In this document: piece by piece, positions 5,435-7,261 of the stretch
How the letters are laid out: each line of letters starts with the position of its first letter
Position numbering within the stretch: position 1 is the first letter of the stretch
DNA from: an uncultured Lachnospiraceae bacterium
GTDB lineage: Bacteria > Bacillota_A > Clostridia > Lachnospirales > Lachnospiraceae
DNA: 7,261 nucleotides
Reading direction: 5' to 3'
Assembly (NCBI GenBank): GCA_946621895.1
Contig: CAMOOZ010000332.1
Location: 1 to 7,261 of the forward strand
Made by a program: the position numbers and the translations under genes
The notes under the pieces: generated by a model
Seen by the model: the letters and a program-made list of their open reading frames with translations, nothing else
Told to the model about the DNA's origin: nothing
Databases searched by the model: none

Positions 5435-5850
5435 TCCTCTGTTTCCTTTCCTTCTTCGTAGATCCTGTCCCAGTCGTCCGAGACATGGCGTTTTTCGTCC
5501 TCTTCGATCACATCCCCGATCTTTTTGCTGATCTCCACCCCATAGGCGATGGAATCCGAAGGGAAAAAGAACAGCTCGGGCGTATTGCGCAGGTTCAGCG
5601 CATGGGCAAGCTCCCGCCGCAGATAGCCGGAGGCCGCCTTTAAGCCCTCCATCGTGTTCTCCAGCTCCTTTTTCTCCCCCAGCACGGACACATAGACCCG
5701 GCAGGTCTTCAAGTCCGTGGCCACCTCGCAGGAAACCACGGAAGTAAAGGGATGGATCCGGGGATCCTTTAATCCGGCGCGAAGCTCCTCCGAGAGAAAC
5801 TTTCTTACCTCTTCGTTGATCCGGATGTTTTTGATGCTGTTCTTTTTCAT
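5428..5850 (-). CDS. rbfA: 30S ribosome-binding factor RbfA
   Basis: RbfA is a small KH-type RNA-binding protein that binds the immature 30S subunit near the 5' region of 16S rRNA and assists late maturation, especially in the cold. The 140-residue product begins with basic residues and INEEVRKFLSEELR, then DPRI, a beta-rich CRVYVSVLG, and the signature ASGYLRRELAHALNLRNTPE followed by FFFPSDSIAYG. The C-terminus (about 115-140) is an acidic extension containing EEDEKRH and EEGKETEEW; many RbfA proteins are 115-130 residues, so it is slightly long. The ATG lies 3 bases after the infB stop. AGGA in the end of infB, 8 bases before the ATG, is the likely ribosome binding site. Confidence 0.95.
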   Translation of the reverse strand: MKKNSIKNIRINEEVRKFLSEELRAGLKDPRIHPFTSVVSCEVATDLKTCRVYVSVLGEKKELENTMEGLKAASGYLRRELAHALNLRNTPELFFFPSDSIAYGVEISKKIGDVIEEDEKRHVSDDWDRIYEEGKETEEW

Positions 5851-5853
5851 CGC

Positions 5854-7261
5854 TTAAGTCCTGGGCACTTCCACCATGATATATGCTTCCACTCTGTCCA
5901 GCTCTTCTATTTTGTCAAAGCCATCGAAGACAAGGCCGCATTCATAGCCCTCCTTCACCTCCTTGACATCATCCTTGAAGCGCTTCAAGCTCTTTAATTC
6001 ACCTTCGTAGATCATCTCGTCGCCGCGGTAGATCCGGATGCGGGAGCCGCGCTCGATATGGCCGTCCAGCACATAGGAGCCGGCGATATTGCCGATGGCC
6101 GAGGCATGGAAGATCTGGCGCACCTCCGCATGTCCGATGATCTTTTCTTCATAAACAGGGGCAAGCATGCCCTTCATTGCCGCCTCGATATCCTCGATCG
6201 CCTGATAGATGACCTTATAGAGACGCACATCCACGCCTTCATGCTCGGCGCTGGCCTTTGCCTGCACATCGATCTTCACATTAAACCCGATGATGATCGC
6301 GTTGGAGGCGCCTGCCAGGGATACATCGGATTCCGTCACCTGGCCTACGCCGCTGTGGATCACCTTGACGATGACCTCGTCATTGGAAAGCCGGACGAGA
6401 GAATCCTTCAGCGCCTCCACGGAGCCCTGGACATCTGCCTTTAAGACGATGTTCAGCTCTTTTAAGTCGCCCACCTTGATCTGCTCATACAGGTCATCCA
6501 GGCTCATCCGCTGCTTCGTATCCTGAAGCATCTTTTCCTTGTGCTCGGCGATGAAGGTGTCCGCATAGGACTTGGCGGTCTTGTCATCCTTATGGGCGAT
6601 GAGCACATCCCCCGCCTCGGGAACGGCGGAAAGCCCCAGGATCTCCACCGGTGTCGAGGGCCCTGCGGCCTTGATCCGCTTGCCCTTGTCATCCATCATC
6701 GCGCGGACCTTGCCGTGGCTTGCGCCGGCGGACACGAAATCTCCCCCATGGAGCGTGCCCTTCTGGACGAGCACCGTGGCCACGGGCCCCCTGCCCTTAT
6801 CCAGCTCGGCTTCAATGACGATCCCTCTGGCCGCCCGGTTCTTATTCGCCTTCAGCTCCAGGATATCCGCGGTGAGCAGGATCGTTTCCAAAAGATCCTG
6901 GATCCCCTCGCCCTTCTTTGCGGAGATCGGGACAAATTCCGTGTTCCCGCCCCAGTCAACGCTTGTCAGGTCATATTCCGTCAGCTCCTGCTTGACCCTG
7001 TCCACATTCGCATTGGGCTTATCGATCTTGTTCACCGCCACGATGATCTCGACGCCCGCGGCCTTCGCATGATTGATCGCCTCGATCGTCTGCGGCATCA
7101 CGCCGTCATCCGCCGCTACCACAAGCACCGCGATATCCGTGGAATTGGCGCCGCGCATACGCATTGCGGTAAAGGCCTCGTGGCCCGGCGTATCCAAAAA
7201 GGTCACGCTTCTGTCCCCGACCTTCACGCTGTAGGCGCCGATGGCTTGGGTGATGCCGCCC
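5854..7261 (-). CDS. infB: Translation initiation factor IF-2, C-terminal part (5' end outside window)
   Basis: IF2 is the GTPase that delivers fMet-tRNA to the 30S P site and promotes subunit joining. The frame is open to the window edge and begins inside switch I ([10 protein letters not shown]). It continues with the G3 box DTPGHEAF, G4 NKID and G5 SAK. After the G domain come domain II (beta-barrel, about [19 protein letters not shown] onward), domain III ([17 protein letters not shown]) and the C-terminal tRNA-binding domain IV ([19 protein letters not shown] to [11 protein letters not shown]), ending VEVPRT at TAA 5856-5854. The P-loop and the variable N-terminal region lie outside the window. 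The first listed Val codon GTG at 7227 is not the start; the codons before it continue the IF2 sequence. It heads the visible operon with rbfA 3 bases downstream. Confidence 0.98.
   Translation of the reverse strand, partial: GGITQAIGAYSVKVGDRSVTFLDTPGHEAFTAMRMRGANSTDIAVLVVAADDGVMPQTIEAINHAKAAGVEIIVAVNKIDKPNANVDRVKQELTEYDLTSVDWGGNTEFVPISAKKGEGIQDLLETILLTADILELKANKNRAARGIVIEAELDKGRGPVATVLVQKGTLHGGDFVSAGASHGKVRAMMDDKGKRIKAAGPSTPVEILGLSAVPEAGDVLIAHKDDKTAKSYADTFIAEHKEKMLQDTKQRMSLDDLYEQIKVGDLKELNIVLKADVQGSVEALKDSLVRLSNDEVIVKVIHSGVGQVTESDVSLAGASNAIIIGFNVKIDVQAKASAEHEGVDVRLYKVIYQAIEDIEAAMKGMLAPVYEEKIIGHAEVRQIFHASAIGNIAGSYVLDGHIERGSRIRIYRGDEMIYEGELKSLKRFKDDVKEVKEGYECGLVFDGFDKIEELDRVEAYIMVEVPRT

Noticed and set aside
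1..7261. CRISPR array, tRNA or rRNA gene, transposase or integrase
   Set aside because: No regularly spaced repeats, no cloverleaf with a T-loop GGTTCGAATCC-like core, no rRNA segments and no mobile-element protein motifs were seen.

Overview
This window is a piece of bacterial chromosome, most likely from a GC-rich member of the Clostridia (Lachnospiraceae or a relative). The evidence is the gene order infB-rbfA-nrnA-truB-ribF, the Firmicute-type NrnA, the CshA-like helicase and strong AGGAGG-type ribosome binding sites. All recognised protein genes lie on the minus strand, so the operon reads from right to left.

Positions 7261 to 1630 hold one tightly packed operon. In transcription order it contains infB (5' end outside the window), rbfA, nrnA, truB and a very unusual ribF. 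Junctions range from an 8-base overlap to a 6-base gap, so the genes are almost certainly co-transcribed and partly translationally coupled. They serve translation initiation (IF2), 30S maturation (RbfA), nanoRNA/pAp turnover (NrnA), tRNA psi55 formation (TruB) and FMN/FAD synthesis (RibF). Two members deviate from their families. TruB is about 237 residues and appears to lack the C-terminal PUA domain. RibF is a 659-residue protein in which a complete flavokinase/FAD synthetase is followed, without a stop codon, by a hydrophobic secretion or anchor segment, two bacterial SH3 domains and an NlpC/P60 peptidoglycan hydrolase domain. This is the most striking feature of the window.

Positions 929 to 1629 (about 700 bases) have no convincing protein gene but are not featureless. 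An AT-rich tract at 1098-1138 carries what look like back-to-back promoters: one leftward into the helicase gene, and one rightward (perfect TTGACA) that drives no recognisable protein. The rightward transcript would be purine-rich. It would contain a five-codon reading frame with an excellent Shine-Dalgarno sequence, then a 15-bp hairpin and a pyrimidine-rich run, and later a second 9-bp hairpin. I read it as a candidate non-coding or leader-type RNA of unknown family that converges on the 3' end of the operon.

Positions 928 to 1 encode the first 309 residues of a CshA/DeaD-type DEAD-box RNA helicase on the minus strand. It runs off the left edge and has no stop inside the window.
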